Shown here: positions 45,371 through 64,000 of the stretch, one piece after another
How positions within the stretch are numbered: the stretch's first letter is position 1
How the letters are laid out: each line of letters opens with the position of its first letter
Origin: Hippophae tibetana
Lineage: Eukaryota; Streptophyta; Magnoliopsida; Rosales; Elaeagnaceae
Assembly: GCA_037013495.1 (NCBI GenBank)
Contig: CM072805.1
Coordinates: 20,796,669-20,860,668, forward strand
Length of the DNA stretch: 64,000 nucleotides
Reading direction: 5' to 3'
Made by a program: the position numbers and the translations under genes
The notes under the pieces: generated by a model
Database searches by the model: none
What the model saw: only the letters and a program-made list of their open reading frames with translations
What the model was told of the DNA's origin: nothing

Positions 45371-47785
45371 AATGACTAGGCCCTTTCTTCATACAAAAGG
45401 TGTACCTTAGTCCCTTTGTATTTTAGTATTACGTCTTAGATTCTTTATTTTATGAAAATGTCTTTTTATACAAAAAATGGATTAAATCCTTTAAAAATAT
45501 TAAATTTACTGGCTAAGGAGGTGTAAAATTTCATATTTTCAATATATTTATAAGTAGATTTTTTGGTTAAATTATAGAGATTCAACAATTATTTGTTGAC
45601 TATTTTTATTGCCAAGTTATGATGTTGCATACCAATTTCTTATTTGCTCACTTCTTTTCTAATTTACGATTCCTTATAATATTATTTTAGTACTTAATTT
45701 TAGTTGGTCATCGAGGGTGGTTAGAACTCTGGCGAGATCATCGGTGAAGTTGATCAAGGCTAAAGTGAGGTCATCGACACATTGTCGAATGTCCTATGAG
45801 GTCGAAGACCATTGTTGCTAGTCATTTATTTAATTTGTTAGTAAAAGAGTAAGGATAATTTTATCTTTTTGATATATATATATATATATGTGTATGATAG
45901 GTCAAAATTATGAATTTTATAATCTATTTTTTCTATTTAGGTAAAATTTATTATATTTTTTAAAAAATCTTTTCTATTTAAGTAAAGAACTATAAATCCA
46001 ACATTCCTTTTTTCCTAATGAACAATAATTTTTGTTTTCTAATAACTTATATATTTTTCTTCATAATATCTTTTTTGTAAAGTTCTTTGTTATACATCTC
46101 TCGTATTTTTGAAAGTCATTTTTCATGGATTATATTTCTAATAAATCATATTTTTTATTTATTATTCTACTATATAGTAGTATTAATTTTATTAATATAT
46201 CAAAAAAAAATTCTAAAATGTATTTTTATTAATAATTGAATTCTTTTTAAATAGATGTATCTAATTTTTTTTTATCTTTTTGATAGATTTTTGATAGTTT
46301 ATTGATAATGATTTCTATATTAATTACATTTATTTTGTATCTACAATATTTATACTTATTCTATTATAAATTATATTTTTTATTAAAAATATTTTCCTTA
46401 TTCTTGATAATAATCAATCTTAAAATCTATCTCATTCTTTAATATTTAATTTTATTCTGTATTTTTTTAAATTTATTTTTGTTAATTATTTATTTAAAAA
46501 AACATATTAAAATGTATTATGTTTTTATTTTTATTATTTCTTATTTTTTATAAGTTTTATCATATAATTATTTTTATTCTTGTTGTAAGGCTTTATAAAC
46601 TTTTGTTTGTATTTTGGAATGTCATACATAAAATACATGTACTATATTTATTATTATATAAAAGTTAACCTACAAATTATATGACCATCTTTTTAATTTA
46701 AAAAGAGAGAATACCTAGGTACCTACGTTGCAACCTAGGAGTCCATTTTAATTAAATAAATGGTAACAACATTTTTATCAATGAAATTAAAATATCTATC
46801 TAATATAAAATTAAAATTAAAATTTTTTATGTTGTTATTTTTATCTCTTCCCTCCCTTTCTTTTCTCATTCCAGTACAATATCAAACCTATATAAAAAAT
46901 AAAATTGTTTCTCTTTCACACAAGTATAACTGCTAAATTATATCTTCTATTTTTAAAATTCAATTACTTCTTAATAAATCAACAACAGTTTGTAAGGGAT
47001 ATGAAATAAGAGAGGATGAACATAAAAATAAATAAATGCATTTAAAAACTCAAAAATAACAAAAAAAAAATTCTACTTCAGGGATGAGTAGAGACAAAAA
47101 ATACCAAATATCATTAAAATCAAATGTGTGCACATTAAAAAAATTTACAAAATTGAAATTTTTTCTAAGCATACATATCAACAAGATACTGATTAATATA
47201 AGAGTGAAAAAGATACCAATTAATGCGAAGATCTCCACATTCACTTTAATCATTTTTTTATTTTTTTGGATCATTTTTTGGTTAAAATAATTCATTTGAA
47301 GAGAAAAATGTCTAAAAAAAAAAGTGATTAAATATCAAAATTGATCCATCCACAAATATAACATTAAAGTAGTTAAAATACATGAGTTTAAAATAAAGTA
47401 ACCAATTTGTCTAGAAGTGTAAGGGGGCCCCCTATGCACTTGGCAAAAACAGCTGAAATGTATAAAACCAAAGGAAAAATAAAAACACAACTTTCAAAAA
47501 CTAGACTCAAGATTGGGTTGATTTAGTTGGTGTTTGTATAGTTTTTAATGGTTTTAAGATTGTCCTTTTTTCGATTTGGTGTTACAATGAAATTTACTTC
47601 TTGTTCAAAAAAAAATCAGAAGCTAGACCAACACATTGAAGACTAGGATGAAGAGTCAAAGCATCAATAACATGTATATCTGAAAGGGGGGAAACAATAT
47701 CACAATAAAACAAACTCTTTCACTGTTTCCAAAACAAAAATTAAAACAAAAATCTCACTGCAGCTTCAATGAACTTCCAAGTACT
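45371..47785. other. Long AT-rich intergenic region
   Basis: Very A/T-rich with an (AT)n run near 45870-45890 and opposite-strand open frames near 47050-47295 that are low-complexity artefacts. The last few hundred bases probably include the RPL38 3' end and terminator. Confidence 0.5.
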
Positions 47786-49216
<1,431 letters not shown>

Positions 49217-49310
49217 TTTGCTTCCGACGTCGAGAGCTCTTATCCGCCGTTTGCGAAAAAGTAACGCCAGAAATATATATACACGGTAATACGGCGTTAG
49301 GGTTTCACAA
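49217..49310 (-). promoter_or_regulatory. RPL38 leader and core promoter with telo-box
   Basis: On the minus strand AAACCCTAA (49297-49305) is a perfect telo-box. It is followed by GTATATATATTT (49271-49282), a TATA-like element, then a GC-richer 5' leader (about 49217-49260). Telo-boxes are common in plant ribosomal-protein promoters and co-regulate them with cell growth. Confidence 0.8.
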
Positions 49311-49831
49311 TCATTTCGTTTTACGGGCCTGGTGACCATACATGGATATTCATATCTAAAAATACCCCAATTATTTTATTTATATATCCATATTTTTTGT
49401 TTTTAAATACATGAAGATATTATTATGTAGACTAAATTATTTTTACCGGTGAACTATTTGATTTTAAGAAAAACGCTATCGAATTTTTTTATAACTTATG
49501 ATCGATATTAATAATATTTTTGTAAAATTTTACAAAATTTAATTGTATAAAAGTAAAAAATATAATTTGATGACATTTTTGTAACAATTACAAAGTTTAA
49601 TGATATAGAATTAATAAAATCAAAATTTAATATTATTTTTATAATAAATTTTAAAATTCGATAGTAGAAAATTTTATTTATCTTATTAATTATAATGAAA
49701 TATGCATCACCTAAGTAAAGGGTATAGTTGGAAAATTACAAATGGGAAATTTGTAAAAAATAAATTTACTCATTTTCTTTCAACACAATAAATCTACTTT
49801 TTTTCAAGTCAACTATACCAAATTTGTTTGA
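49311..49831. other. AT-rich region upstream of RPL38
   Basis: No gene seen. It contains short repeated words (AAATTTAAT-type) only. Confidence 0.45.
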
Positions 49832-50409
49832 TTATTTAGATGTATCATTAAATAATCAAATTAATTCATCGTTAATCAATTTAGTTGATTGTGTATGTAA
49901 TCGCTTAATTAATTTAAATAATTTGTGATAAATTACTTGTAATGAGAATTAATACTCAAGATAATTAAATTGAGCTTGTGTGTTTAACCTTGATCAAATT
50001 TATTTCTTAAAATTTAATGCTTTTGATAGATTAAATTTAGAAAACTTATTCTAGGTTATTTATTGAAAAGAGTTTAGATTAAATGTTTGTTTAATTCAAC
50101 CAATAAGTAAGAAGAGTTGGAGACTTCGGTGTTTATGAATTTTTATAAGTTGGTATAATCAAAGAATAGGATATTAGAATATACTTTTGTTGACTTGCAA
50201 TACATGTTAGTGGTGTATAATGATCCTGTAATTGTTCCTTTATTCAAATCTTTATCCCAATTTTTATATTTTTTTATATTTATTAATCTTTAATTGTTAT
50301 ATTTAATATCCAGTTTACAAAATCAAAACTTTTATTTTAATAAATAGGACTTAGTTTTCAAAATCTTTTATGGGAAAGAGCATTACTTGCTATATACTAA
50401 ATAATGATA
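49832..50409 (+). repeat. Left direct repeat (LTR part) of the gypsy fossil
   Basis: It aligns to 53911-54494 in the same orientation, sharing words such as AATACTCAAGA.AATTAAAT and TTCTAGGTTATTTATT, and ending at CATTACTTGCTATATAC. The upstream part of this LTR appears to be missing. Confidence 0.8.
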
Positions 50410-51719
50410 ATTTATTTATTTTAAGTTTAGTTTATTTTTATTTTATTTATGTGTGACTACTATTTTTTTTTAAGTGTAGAATATCAAGGGAACATGAATA
50501 CATATATAGATGCAGTATACCTTATATACAATGAATTTCCTACACCACATTTGGAGCATCAACAAGGAAATTGGGACTAGCTAATGCTATGGATGGAATT
50601 GAAAGCTAGAGGCCTAAGTATGATCTATATTATAACATGTACATTGCAAGATGGTGGGATGATCAATACTCAAGATATTTATATAGAAATCCAATATAGA
50701 GTTTCAATATCACACCTAATTTTCTATTCTTAATGCCACAACTAACTCCAACCATTCAAGATAAGTCTCTTGAGAATTTAGTGAATACTATAGCTGTTAA
50801 CACTTTGAAATTTCAACAGGACTACCAAGCATATTAAGTTATCAAAGAATATAAAATTTCAAGAAAAAATCTTGAGATACAAGTAAACCAAATTTTAATG
50901 AGGATTCCAACAAAGGTGTTCAACATCACTTCTAACTTCCCATTCTCAATGTCATAACTCACTCCACCTAATTAAGTAGCAGAAAGACTATAAGCATAAG
51001 CATTTGTTGAGCTCCTCTCTCAAATAGATGTTAAACCTAGAGAAGCTGTCAATACCATTATCATGGAGAGTCATAAGCAATTGGAGGAGCTTCAAAGAAT
51101 CCTTACGAATGATATATATAAAGAAAATATTAGTAAGGAGGAAAAGACCATCACCCCCAAAGAACCCAATGTGACACCAAAGGTAGTTTTTGAGCCTTCA
51201 TTTTTTATTGACAATCCTACTTTATCTTTTCTCAACATGTTTGACAAATCAATGAAGCAAAATCATAAAAAGAAAATTTTGGAGACATTTCTCAGCATGA
51301 AAATTTGCATACCTCTTATGAAAGATATAAAGGAGGAACCTTGGTATGAAAAGTACCTTAAGGAACTTTTTATTACCAATGACAAGCTTAAATATAACAA
51401 AGAGATAGGTATGAGGGATAATGTGTTTATTATTCTTTAAAGGATACTACTATCAAGGCGCAATGATGTAAATAATAGACTACTAGCTTAGAAACTCGAC
51501 TTCACACATTTCAAGATCTTTAATGGTGGTGGATGATAAAAGTGATTGCGTTAGGTTATGGAAGTTAAACCAAGGGCTTTACGGGAGATAAACTACCAGA
51601 TGTTTTTCTCCCTTTTTACTTATTTTTACATTACAAATGCATGTATTTACATTGAGGACAATGTAGGAATTAGGTGTGAGGGAGTGTTAACACATCACTA
51701 TCTTTATTTTTTTATGCTT

Positions 51720-53111
51720 TATTAGTTTAATATATTTTAGGATATATGTTTTAGGATTATTATTCTCTAAACAACATAATTTTTTCATTTTTTAGTATTT
51801 ATTTATTGCATTCCTTAGGATAGTTAGAATTAATAGATAGGTTTTGACTCATCACATATTCTATCTTTGTTTTCTGACATTTGTGATAAAATTAACTAAA
51901 TAATATTAGATAAAAAAGATAATAAATATTGATAAAGCTAAAAAGGATAATAAATGTTGATAGAGTCTTGACCTTCTTTCTAAGTGAAGGTAACTTTAAG
52001 ATAATCTTTCTCAAAACTTGCATACACAATAGCTAAATTGGTGATAGAATAATCTGTATGCATGAACTTATGTAAAATGTTGTGAAACTCTTGAAACTTT
52101 GCTAAGCTATTAATGAATAAGAATAGGTTGGTAGAACTTTTCTTTAATTTTATTCGAATGAATGCTAAATGTAATTCTTAAAAAAAGATTAAAGTAATGA
52201 GATTAACTTCTTTGGCTAAATTATCATACTCTTAATGTTATTGTTTTTTTCAAGAACAACCCTTTGAGATAACCAATTTGAACTTGTATGAGCCAATTAT
52301 TTGTACATGTTGCTTATCCTTTGAACCAAACACATTGGTCATACCTTATAGTTCAAGAAAAATAAAATTGCATAAAAAGAGAATAAATTCTATAAAAATA
52401 CTAAAATAAAATTTAAGAGTATTAATTGTGCTATAATTGATTAAATGTCCAGCATACAGAAAACAATTCCTACTATAATATGTACTCTATATATTAAAAA
52501 AATATGTAATAATAATAATAAAGAGGATAAGCTAATTTTTTTTATAAAAAGTGGCAAAAAAAGATAATAAATAATGTTTGGGTCTAAAATAATGAAATTT
52601 GATCCTATTTTATTGACATAATTGGTCTTATGATAGTATTATTTCTATTTCTCTTTCTCTTACTCAATGGACTTGTAAACTTTTTTTCTCTCTATTTTTC
52701 CTTTTATTTGATTGAACCAATAAACATAGCTATATTATAACCAAATGAAAAACATTTTGATTTTAAAGAATACTTTTGGTGAGTAGTGATACAATTTTAA
52801 GCAAGAGTCTATGGTATCCAATTCAACTCTAAAAAAAATAATGATATTTTATAGGGAGGAACAATGTTTCAACTTGTTTATACTAGATGATTTGGCCATT
52901 GCTAATTGATACTACATCACACACACATTTTGAGTATGATTATTGTACAATAGCTATAGCAAATGAATAACTAGAGACATTATATAACATTTATTAAAAT
53001 TTAAAGTCATAATATTATTAAGTCCCTGAGATAAAATGTCAAAACTTTATTCTCTTCATTATGGATGTTGACTTTACTCAGAGCCTAACAAAGTGTAGGT
53101 TTAAGAAAGTT
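51720..53111. other. AT-rich interior of the gypsy fossil
   Basis: No coding motif was recognised. Composition is A/T-rich with short A runs. Confidence 0.4.
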
Positions 53112-53910
53112 TGATAAGTGATATTTTATATAAATTTATATATAAAAATTCATTTACACACATATATATATTATTAGCTAGAATTATTTAATTTGTATTT
53201 ATTTGAAAAATATTGATTTATATATTTTTTAAGATTTTTTTGAAATTTTTATGATTTTTATATGATAGATTGATGTATTTAAAAATATCTGTATATATAG
53301 TTAGCATAAGTGGATTTACTTAGAGGACCCGTGGATACACACATAAAAGAGAACCACAAAATAGCGCCATTTTGGCACTCAAATGACGCGCCATTTTGTG
53401 ACTCCCTCTCCCACTATATGATACATGGCAGTAACCATATATATCCTGAGAAATTTTAACAATTTTACGCATGTATTGCATGTATCACCAATCCTAATAA
53501 AATTCTACATTATATCAATTTTCTCAATACAAATACAAAATAACACTCTATAAAATACAACCAATATGAAAATTGTACGAAAATTAAGAAAAAATTAGAA
53601 AAATACAAAAATTATAGAATAAAGCTAGAGGTAATAATTAGGAAGAAAATTCAAGAGGCAATCGAAGGAATTGAATAGAAGAATTAAAAAATAAAAATTC
53701 TAAGATTTCTGTACTTTCTTTTATTATTTTCTTGAATAATATTCTTAGTTTATTGTTTTCTATGAGTAGCTAATTTTATAATTGATTGTGTGCAATTTCC
53801 AAGCCCTAGACATAGATTGTAATATTTAATAAGATCTATAGTATTCTATTCATTTATTTTTTTGATTATGTATTAATTATCTATTTTAATCTTTGTATGA
53901 ATTTATTTCA

Positions 53911-54494
53911 TTATTTAAATATACAATTAAATAATCAAATTAATTCAACATTAATCAATTTAGTTGATTGAATACGTAATCATTTGGTCAATTTAAATAA
54001 TTAGTGATAAATTATTTATAATAAGAATTAATACTCAAGAAAATTAAATCAAGCTTGCGTATTTTACCTTGATCTAATTTACTTCTTAAAATTGAATGGT
54101 TTTAATAAATTAAATTTAGAGAGTCTATTCTAGGTTATTTATTAAAAATAGTTTTGATTAAGAGCTTATTTAATTCAATGAATATGTAAGAAAATGTGGA
54201 GACTTTCTCATTTATGAATTTCTCTAACTTAGTATAATAATAAAATAGGATATTAAGATATGTTTTTATTGATTTCAATATATGCTAGTAGTGAAAAAAT
54301 GATCCTACAACTGATTTTTTATTCAAATATTTATCATAATCTTTATATTTTGTTTCTATATTTATTAATCTTTAATTGTTAGATTTAATATTTATTTTAC
54401 AAAACCAAAACCCCCCATTTTAATAAATAGAAGTAATTTTTCAAAATTTTATGTAGAAGAAACCATTACTTGCTATATACCAAATAACAATATC
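53911..54494 (+). repeat. Right direct repeat (LTR part) of the gypsy fossil
   Basis: Partner of 49832-50409. It is diverged by many substitutions and small indels, which indicates an old insertion. Confidence 0.8.
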
Positions 54495-55600
54495 TTTAAG
54501 TAATTTAAAATATGGCTTAAATTGAGTGTTAATTTAAATGCATCATTATTCATTATTTCATATATAAAGAATACTTTTTTTTATTGAAAACATAAAATTT
54601 AGAAGAAATGTGACTAATAAAATCCACAAATAAAAATTTAGAATAAAAAGTCACAAATCATTTTTTAAGACATCATTTTTTTAGGATTTAAGAAAGTCAA
54701 AAATAAATTTTAAATATATTGTAGTATTTTCATAATTAACATGCAAATTTATACATTTAGAATAATTATAGGATCAATATCAATATATGTGTTAAAATAT
54801 AATTATAACATAGAGAAATAATACAATATTATGACTTGTGGCATATCATTTTTATGGCTAGAATGATCATTTACATATAAAAATGAAAACCCACCCAAGA
54901 TTGCAATACCTTCTATTCTATAGGTGTCTCCATTTGTTTTTTTTTTTTATCTATATTGTATTAGTGGTGTGGATGATGTTTTTTATTAGGTGTAAGGCAC
55001 CAGGGTCATGTACCTTACATAAATAGAGCACATAAGTTACCTATAATTTTAAGGTCACGTATGTTGTTTGCATAGAATTAACATTAAAATCATATTTTGA
55101 CTATTGATTAAATTTTTTTATCAAATTATATAATGTGTAGGTCATGTAATCAAATTTGTAAGGCTATTTTTAGATACTAATCTTCCATATCTAATTTTAT
55201 ATAACTTGATAGCAATCCTAATGACCTAAATAAAATTCTTATTTCATAAATTTTCTCACAATTTTGGTCATATGACAATTAAATGATAAAATATGACTCA
55301 ATTTATCAATCATGTTTAAAACAAGATTTTAATATTAATTTTATGAAAATAATATAATATATATAGTCTAAAGTCTCGTGCATTTTACTTATATAAACTA
55401 CAAGATCTTTGACATTTTTCACCATCTTTTATTTTCTTAATTAGCTTTGGTGGTAGGTAGTGGGTGACCTTCTTCGGTGATGCCAATATTACAATCCTCT
55501 TAAGCTATATGAACATGTGGTTTTACTTTAAGAGTGTCGTGCTTGATTGATGGTTCTTGTGCGGGCATTAAATGATGATGTTTTGATGTGTAGAATTATG
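54495..55600. other. AT-rich intergenic region upstream of the CDPK gene
   Basis: No gene was identified. Confidence 0.45.
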
Positions 55601-55603
55601 TCT

Positions 55604-55618
55604 GGGTATATATAGTAT
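55604..55618 (+). promoter_or_regulatory. Candidate TATA box for the CDPK gene
   Basis: GGTATATATAGTATG about 450 bp before the CDPK start codon. If used, the leader would be long and contain upstream ATGs at 55690 and 55880. Confidence 0.4.
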
Positions 55619-56067
55619 GTTAGCAGAAAGGAAAAAAAAAATGTAATTGTCGATATGTGAGAAGTAATTGAAAAAGAAATATAATTATCATGGGTGAGAA
55701 GACCTCATCTCTTTATTGTCCACGTCATGACTTCAACGACAAAAAAAAAAAAGAAAAAAAAAGCGTGCTGTTGTCAAAACTAACGAATATAAGAAAATGG
55801 CGGTACACCTCATACCCAAACAAAATAACTGAATTTCAAAACCTCCAAAACCCCAGAAATTTCCAAAAGTAGTTGCTCAATGGCTCTCCTCAGCTGTCTC
55901 TTCACCTCCTTCATCTGTACGGCTTTCAAGACTCTCTCTAAAACTAAAACCCTATCTTTATATCCTCACATAATTAATAATCTTTCACGAGAGTATCATC
56001 AGGATCTCATATTTGATTTCATTGATAAAGTAGTTGTTACTCCATCCAAACCAGCCAAGTTCGAGCT

Positions 56068-61451
<5,384 letters not shown>

Positions 61452-62529
61452 TCTCGACAATACTCGAGAGCATTGCTAACTGCACTTAGCTCCAAATTGT
61501 TCAAAGATATTGGTGCTAAGTCTCCAAAATTAATTTAAATTTTCTCCCCACCTCCCCAAAGTTTTTCTCATTTATTCATCCTAGAGTATGGAAAATTGAG
61601 AGATGAGCTTGTATCAATGCTTCAATGTCATTTGATCTTTTGTAGAGTATACTGTTTTTCTTCCTACGAAAAAGAAATGGGAAATGGTGACCTTTTTGGG
61701 GAAAGAAAATTAGTTTCTTTTTGCCATGGAATGTGGAGAATTATATAATGATCATCATTATCGCCTAAATCTAAACTGACAACCCTACCTACTATCGCAG
61801 AGGAAGAGTTACAAAAGACCAAGCAAAGGAAGGAAGAGCCATTTTCTTGTACATTTGTTAGAAGTAGTTTCAGTGAACACTGGTTTTGAAAGAAAGCATT
61901 TTTTTAAAAACACATTATCTGTGCTTCACGAAATGTGCTCTCTGAGTAACTTATGACATTTCTTTATTGGTCAAAATACATCCTTTTACTGTCAGAAACA
62001 CTTGTCCAGGACCCAAAAACATACCCTAACTACAAGACAGTAGAGAGGATAAGGTTTCAGATGCATAAATTCAAGGTGTTTTTTTTTGGTGACTCAAAAG
62101 ACATAAACTCAAGTTAATTATGTTGTAATTGACTTTGTAATACCATCTAGCTTTGACTTGTTACAAAAATAGCATTAAACTTTGTATTTATGTTGCAAAC
62201 ACACGTACCATTTTTTATAATGAACTTTTCCTCGAACTTGTTCTATTACATTGAGTAACAAAATTAGTGGTATTAATGTAACAAGTCAAATTTTTATAGT
62301 ATTTTTGTAATATGGGGCAAAGGTCAATGGTAAAAGATTGCCTTTAGGTTTAGAGCTTGAAGTCTTTATTTACTATGAAACTCTGTTACTCAAAATGTGG
62401 AAGACAATTTAAAAAACATATGACGTTTGTATTCCTTGGGAATCAATTGAAGGAGAAACAAATTTAACTGGCCAAAGAGGCATAAATTAACGTACATGAC
62501 TAGATGATTTGCTGACTGATGGGAAGCCT
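61452..62529. other. Convergent intergenic region, CDPK and PPR 3' ends
   Basis: The first 90 bases hold the conserved but untranslated CDPK tail. The rest carries the two 3' untranslated regions and terminators. No other gene is seen. Confidence 0.6.
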
Positions 62530-64000
62530 TCAAAAAGTTGTAGGAACTTCTGATCTGGGCACGTAACCTTCATCCTTCAAATGTTTTCTTAGTCTTCTTA
62601 ACTCAATACGAATATCTTTGATCTGAGGATGCATCTCATCGCCAACAACAAACACATGAACCTGACAATTCAACTCAATCCAGCTACAACCAGGCTCCTT
62701 GCTCACCCCTCGAAATTTCATCATCCTCCTAACCCGTTCTTCATCTTCCTTCTTACCCAAGGCAGCATAGATACTAGCTAATAACACATAAGCTGATGAT
62801 TCTTTTGATCCTAACTCAATTAGTTTTTCTCCAGCATAGGCCCCCAGTTCATAGTTACGGTAATTCCGACAAGCACCTAATAAGATACGCCATAAACACA
62901 TACCATGATCAATTTTTGACGATTCTATAAAACTTTTGGCTTCATTGAGCTTTCCAGCCCGACTGAGGACATCAACCATGCAAGCATAATGCTCTAATCC
63001 TGGTGAAATGCCAAATTTTATAGACATCATGTCAAAATAACCCCAAGCCCTATCCACCAACCCCATGTGGCTACAGGCAGAGAGAACATTCACAATTGTG
63101 ACAGAATCTGGTTTCGTACCCTCAATGAGCATCTCCTCAAATAGTGCTAGTGCCTCCTTACCTAGTCCATTCTGAGCAAGCCCTGATATCATTGCATTCC
63201 AAGATATCACATCCCTTTTAGGCATTCTCCTGAAGACCAGATTCCCATCTTCTAAAATCCCACACTTTGCATACATGGTAGAAAGTGCACTTCCAATTTC
63301 AATTTCAGGACTCAATCCATACTTGATGGTGCAGGCATGTACTTGCTTTCCTTGTTCTAAGGCAGCCAGATTAGCACAAGCTTTTATGACACTAGTCATA
63401 GTTAGTTCATTGGGCTCAATTCCCTGCATCAGCATTCTACAATATAAACTCAAAGCACATTCATTCTCCCCATTTTGTACATAACCTCCAATCATAGAAG
63501 TCCACAAAACCCTATCAGGTTGTGGTAAACAATTAAATCCCTTAAAAGCATCAACAAGACTACCACATTTGGCATACATATCAACCAACGCAGTCATTAC
63601 ATAAATTTGGGATTCAAATCCCAACTTCAAGGAATAGCCATGGAGTTGTTTCCCTTCTTCAACAGCACCAAGATCACTACAAGCATTAATAGCCCCAACA
63701 AAAGTAAATTCACTTGGAGTATTCCCAGAAAAATGCATTGAAGTAAAAAATTTCAAAGCCTTTTGAAAATGTCCACCTTGTGTAAAACCAGTTACCATAG
63801 CAGACCAAGTAATAGAGTTTTTATCATCGGACATATGAAAAGTTTGAAGTGCATCATCCACATACCCACATTTTGCATACATTGTAACAATAGCATTTAT
63901 GACAGCTACAAAAGCTAACAACCCGTTTTTAACAGAAAGAGAATGAATTTGCTTACCTCTAACACCAAATTCAGGTACCTTCAAGGCACTAAGAACACTA
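62530..64000 (-). CDS. Pentatricopeptide repeat protein, PLS class with E/E+ domain (5' part outside window)
   Basis: An uninterrupted minus-strand frame of about 490 codons stays open to the window edge, so the N-terminus lies outside. It consists of repeating P, L and S motifs with wording typical of plant organellar PPR proteins (NAIVTMYAKCG, ITWSAMVTGF, EGKQLHGYSLKLGF, VISWNAMISGLAQNG, VLSACSHMGLVDRAW). The final 100 residues are an E domain (YVLLASIYAALGK, EPGCSWIEL) and E+ (HVFVVGDEMHPQIKDI), ending without a DYW deaminase domain. Such proteins bind single-stranded RNA in plastids or mitochondria and usually specify C-to-U editing sites, with a partner supplying the deaminase. The gene is intronless in view, as usual for the family. 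The target cannot be inferred. Confidence 0.96.
   Translation of the reverse strand, partial: SVLSALKVPEFGVRGKQIHSLSVKNGLLAFVAVINAIVTMYAKCGYVDDALQTFHMSDDKNSITWSAMVTGFTQGGHFQKALKFFTSMHFSGNTPSEFTFVGAINACSDLGAVEEGKQLHGYSLKLGFESQIYVMTALVDMYAKCGSLVDAFKGFNCLPQPDRVLWTSMIGGYVQNGENECALSLYCRMLMQGIEPNELTMTSVIKACANLAALEQGKQVHACTIKYGLSPEIEIGSALSTMYAKCGILEDGNLVFRRMPKRDVISWNAMISGLAQNGLGKEALALFEEMLIEGTKPDSVTIVNVLSACSHMGLVDRAWGYFDMMSIKFGISPGLEHYACMVDVLSRAGKLNEAKSFIESSKIDHGMCLWRILLGACRNYRNYELGAYAGEKLIELGSKESSAYVLLASIYAALGKKEDEERVRRMMKFRGVSKEPGCSWIELNCQVHVFVVGDEMHPQIKDIRIELRRLRKHLKDEGYVPRSEVPTTF

Larger units (their letters stand above)
49832..54494 (+). mobile_element. Ty3/gypsy (Athila/Tat-like) fossil
   Basis: Two diverged direct repeats (49832-50409 and 53911-54494) look like the 3' parts of LTRs. 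Between them, about 50480-51440 on the plus strand, is coding-like sequence resembling the gag-protease linker of Athila elements (ESHKQLEELQ, then KICIPLMKDIKEEPWYEKYL, comparable to INLPLLEVIMNVPSYAKFF in the Athila copy at 28109-41632). A palindrome TTACATTGAGGACAATGTA (51647-51665) follows, as in the tail of that element. A right LTR may begin near 53112 (TGATAAGTGATA). No reverse transcriptase or integrase is seen, so most of pol is gone. It is old and heavily broken. Confidence 0.65.

Noticed and set aside
47050-47295. Overlapping ORFs on opposite strands, Ile/Phe/Lys-rich
   Set aside because: Low-complexity A/T sequence without family signature or conserved motifs.
55690-55872. 60-codon ORF before the CDPK as a separate gene
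   Set aside because: Lys-rich from an A tract and located in the likely leader. Treated only as an upstream ATG.

Overview
This looks like a gene-poor, AT-rich stretch of a eudicot nuclear genome. The host genes are typical of plants: a calcium-dependent protein kinase, an organellar PPR protein, cytosolic ribosomal protein eL38 with a telo-box promoter, and an L18p/L5e-family protein. A split, cysteine-rich secretory-pathway gene matches the SPRING1 (UPF0454/C12orf49) family. The species cannot be named from the sequence. All calls were made by reading alone; no database search was run.

Layout. 1-3396: Ty1/copia element on the minus strand, cut by the window edge. 3641-5832: broken hAT (BED-finger) transposase. 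6282-7190: probable inverted-repeat DNA element. 7729-11304: eight-exon SPRING1-like gene on the minus strand, with no exon longer than 83 bp, so ordinary ORF calling misses it. 12780-16990: old, heavily broken copia element. 17989-18307: Mutator-type MITE with a 9-bp target duplication. 18532-42117: nested retroelement block. About 400-bp direct repeats bound this block. Inside are a roughly 190-bp tandem array, split by a 3.55-kb element made of two LTR-like arms in inverted orientation, and a young 13.5-kb Athila-type Ty3/gypsy element (28109-41632) with perfect 5-bp target duplications and two gag regions.

42118-64000 is richer in genes. A small hydrophobic ORF (42535-42717) is doubtful. 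An L18p/L5e-like protein lies at 44371-44760 (+). RPL38 spans 47786-49216 (-) in three exons, the first carrying only the start codon. A gypsy fossil occupies about 49830-54500. A CDPK gene (56068-61451, +, eight exons, 506 aa) follows, with a stop codon just before a conserved C-terminal tail. A PPR-E/E+ gene (62530 to beyond 64000, -) converges on it.

The host genes do not form a pathway; they are independent transcription units separated by repeats. The points most worth checking are the SPRING1-like gene, the inverted LTR pair with its CACGTG cluster, the double-gag Athila element, and the CDPK C-terminus.
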